The notes below the pieces were generated by a model. It searched no databases and was not told where the DNA came from. It worked only from the letters and a program-made list of their open reading frames with translations. The translations under genes were made by a program, and so were the position numbers. DNA of 57,253 nucleotides from a virus: the IMG/VR virus record IMGVR_UViG_3300021223_000017, positions 1 through 57,253 of that record; one strand, given 5' to 3'. Shown here in pieces: positions 56,118-57,253 of the stretch. Numbering within the stretch: position 1 is the first letter of the stretch; each line of letters starts with the position of its first letter.

Positions 56118-57253
56118 TGGCTGCCCGGCCCCGCACGCTGCAAAACAGAAAGCTGCCGCCAAATCTTTACCCGAACGGGAAGTACTGGCGGTACCGCAAC
56201 CCGGTCACCGGCGTGATGACCAGCATCAACCGCCCCCTGGAGGAGGCAATCAAGCTGGCCCGGGCGGCAAACCTTAAGTTTGCCGAGCTCGTAGTGGATG
56301 ACGGCTCGCTTCTGGCGGTGCTGACCGGCGACCGCTTGCCAATCGTCAGCAACCTGCTGACGCGATTCGAAGAGGAGTGGCTGCCGGACCGGTCATACGC
56401 CGCGCGCACCCTGGAGGAAATCAAGTTCAAGCTTGAGCGGTATCGACAGGATCTGGGTGACCGGCTGATAGGGCAACTGGACGTGCTGGCAATGGCCGAG
56501 TATCTCGACGACTTCAGCAACAACGCCTACACGAAGCACCGCGGGCTGTGGGTGCAGATCTTCGCCTTTGCGGTGGCCAAAGGCCTGGCAGAGCGTAACA
56601 ACGCCGAGCTGACCCTGGTTAAGAAAGAAGCCGAGAAGAAGCGGCAGCGCCACACGTTCGACGGTTTGAAGTTGATCATCGAGGCGGTGACCACGCCGCC
56701 CTGGCTGAGGCGGGCAATCCGCTTGGCCCTGGCCAGCCTTCAGCGCCGGGACGACATCGTCACCTGGCTAAAGTCAGCGGCCGACATGGAAAAGAACACG
56801 CTGACCGTCTCCCCCGGAAAGACCCAAGGTTATGAGAACCCTGTGCACCTCAAAATCACCATGGGCGCTGCGCTGCGGGAGGTGGTCGGGGAATGCCTGC
56901 GCTCGCCGCTCGCATCGCCCTACCTGATCCACTACAAGCCGAAGGCACGCCGGCGGGAACAGATCGACGCCAAGGACCATTGGACATCCGTGACGCCGGA
57001 CTACTTGACCAAGGAGTTCAGCAAGGCCAGGGACGCAGCGCATGCCTACGACCATGTGCCGGCCGGTGAGCGACCCACTTTTCACGAGATCCGCGCATTG
57101 GGCGCCTGGCTGTATGAGCAGCAGAAATTCCCACAGGAATACATCCAGGCGCTCATGGGGCACGCGGACGAAAAGATGACGAAGCACTATCAGGAGGGGC
57201 ACGACGAAAAGAAGATCGAGTACCTGGAGGTGGGTGCCGAATTGGCGTTCTGA
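56117..57253 (+). CDS. int: Tyrosine-recombinase integrase (lambda-type)
   Basis: A 378-aa integrase with an N-terminal arm-binding domain (PPNLYPNGKYWRYRNPVTG), a core-binding domain and a catalytic domain. Catalytic residues are Arg211, Lys235 (SPGKTQG), His323 and Arg326 (FHEIRALG), His349 (GHADEKM) and Tyr358 (KHYQEG). The stop codon coincides with the window end, so the att site lies just beyond. Confidence 0.95.
   Translation: MAARPRTLQNRKLPPNLYPNGKYWRYRNPVTGVMTSINRPLEEAIKLARAANLKFAELVVDDGSLLAVLTGDRLPIVSNLLTRFEEEWLPDRSYAARTLEEIKFKLERYRQDLGDRLIGQLDVLAMAEYLDDFSNNAYTKHRGLWVQIFAFAVAKGLAERNNAELTLVKKEAEKKRQRHTFDGLKLIIEAVTTPPWLRRAIRLALASLQRRDDIVTWLKSAADMEKNTLTVSPGKTQGYENPVHLKITMGAALREVVGECLRSPLASPYLIHYKPKARRREQIDAKDHWTSVTPDYLTKEFSKARDAAHAYDHVPAGERPTFHEIRALGAWLYEQQKFPQEYIQALMGHADEKMTKHYQEGHDEKKIEYLEVGAELAF

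Overview
The window is the right-hand part of a bacterial chromosome carrying an almost complete lambdoid prophage. A short host flank (about 1-3.2 kb) holds an AraC-family regulator, three small proteins of unknown function and an SRAP/YedK-type DNA-protein crosslink protein. The base composition, the DUF1654-like protein and the protein styles suggest a Pseudomonas of the fluorescens/syringae kind. That is an inference from family knowledge and no search was run. The prophage starts at about 3.2-3.3 kb and runs to at least 57,253, where the integrase stop codon coincides with the window end, so the second attachment site lies outside the window.

The layout is that of phage lambda. Reading from the immunity region at about 39 kb, the minus strand carries cro, a Rha-like regulator, a DnaT/O-like replication protein with an internal 11-bp-phased repeat array (candidate origin), a DnaC-like helicase loader, nin-region genes (including ninG) and a 225-aa protein in the position of antiterminator Q. 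A strong promoter followed closely by a terminator comes next (PR'/tR' arrangement). The late operon follows: membrane proteins (holin candidates), terminases, portal, capsid and scaffold genes, head-tail joining proteins, tail genes V, G/GT, H, M, L, K, I and J, a tail fibre, and finally endolysin, Rz and Rz1. It is a siphovirus with HK97/P22-like head and lambda-type tail genes. Several extra gene cassettes interrupt the late operon: hicAB on the opposite strand, a YfbU-family protein, a lipoprotein, a cupin, a secreted protein and two unknowns.

On the plus strand lie cI and a set of accessory genes, each separated by near-identical intrinsic terminators. A second early promoter (PL-like, 42.8 kb) follows. 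It carries two CI/Cro operators of the same ATAAG-N4-CTTAT form as the three operators between cI and cro. Its transcript begins with a boxB-like hairpin and a perfect rrn-type boxA, and continues through an HNH protein, small proteins with a three-fold repeated 5' leader, an ORF-free structured stretch (45.3-45.8 kb), the recombination genes recT and YqaJ exonuclease, a PAPS-reductase-like enzyme, a coupled two-gene minus-strand cassette of unknown function, and xis-int.

The most interesting items are the five-operator immunity network, the rrn-like nut site, the 15-bp-stemmed RNA candidate at 45,384-45,469, the triplicated 61-nt leader, two canonical -1 slippery sites (GGGAAAC in the tail chaperone gene, AAAAAAC in an early gene), terminator-plus-RBS cassettes inside the late operon, and the 53.2-54.0 kb two-gene cassette.
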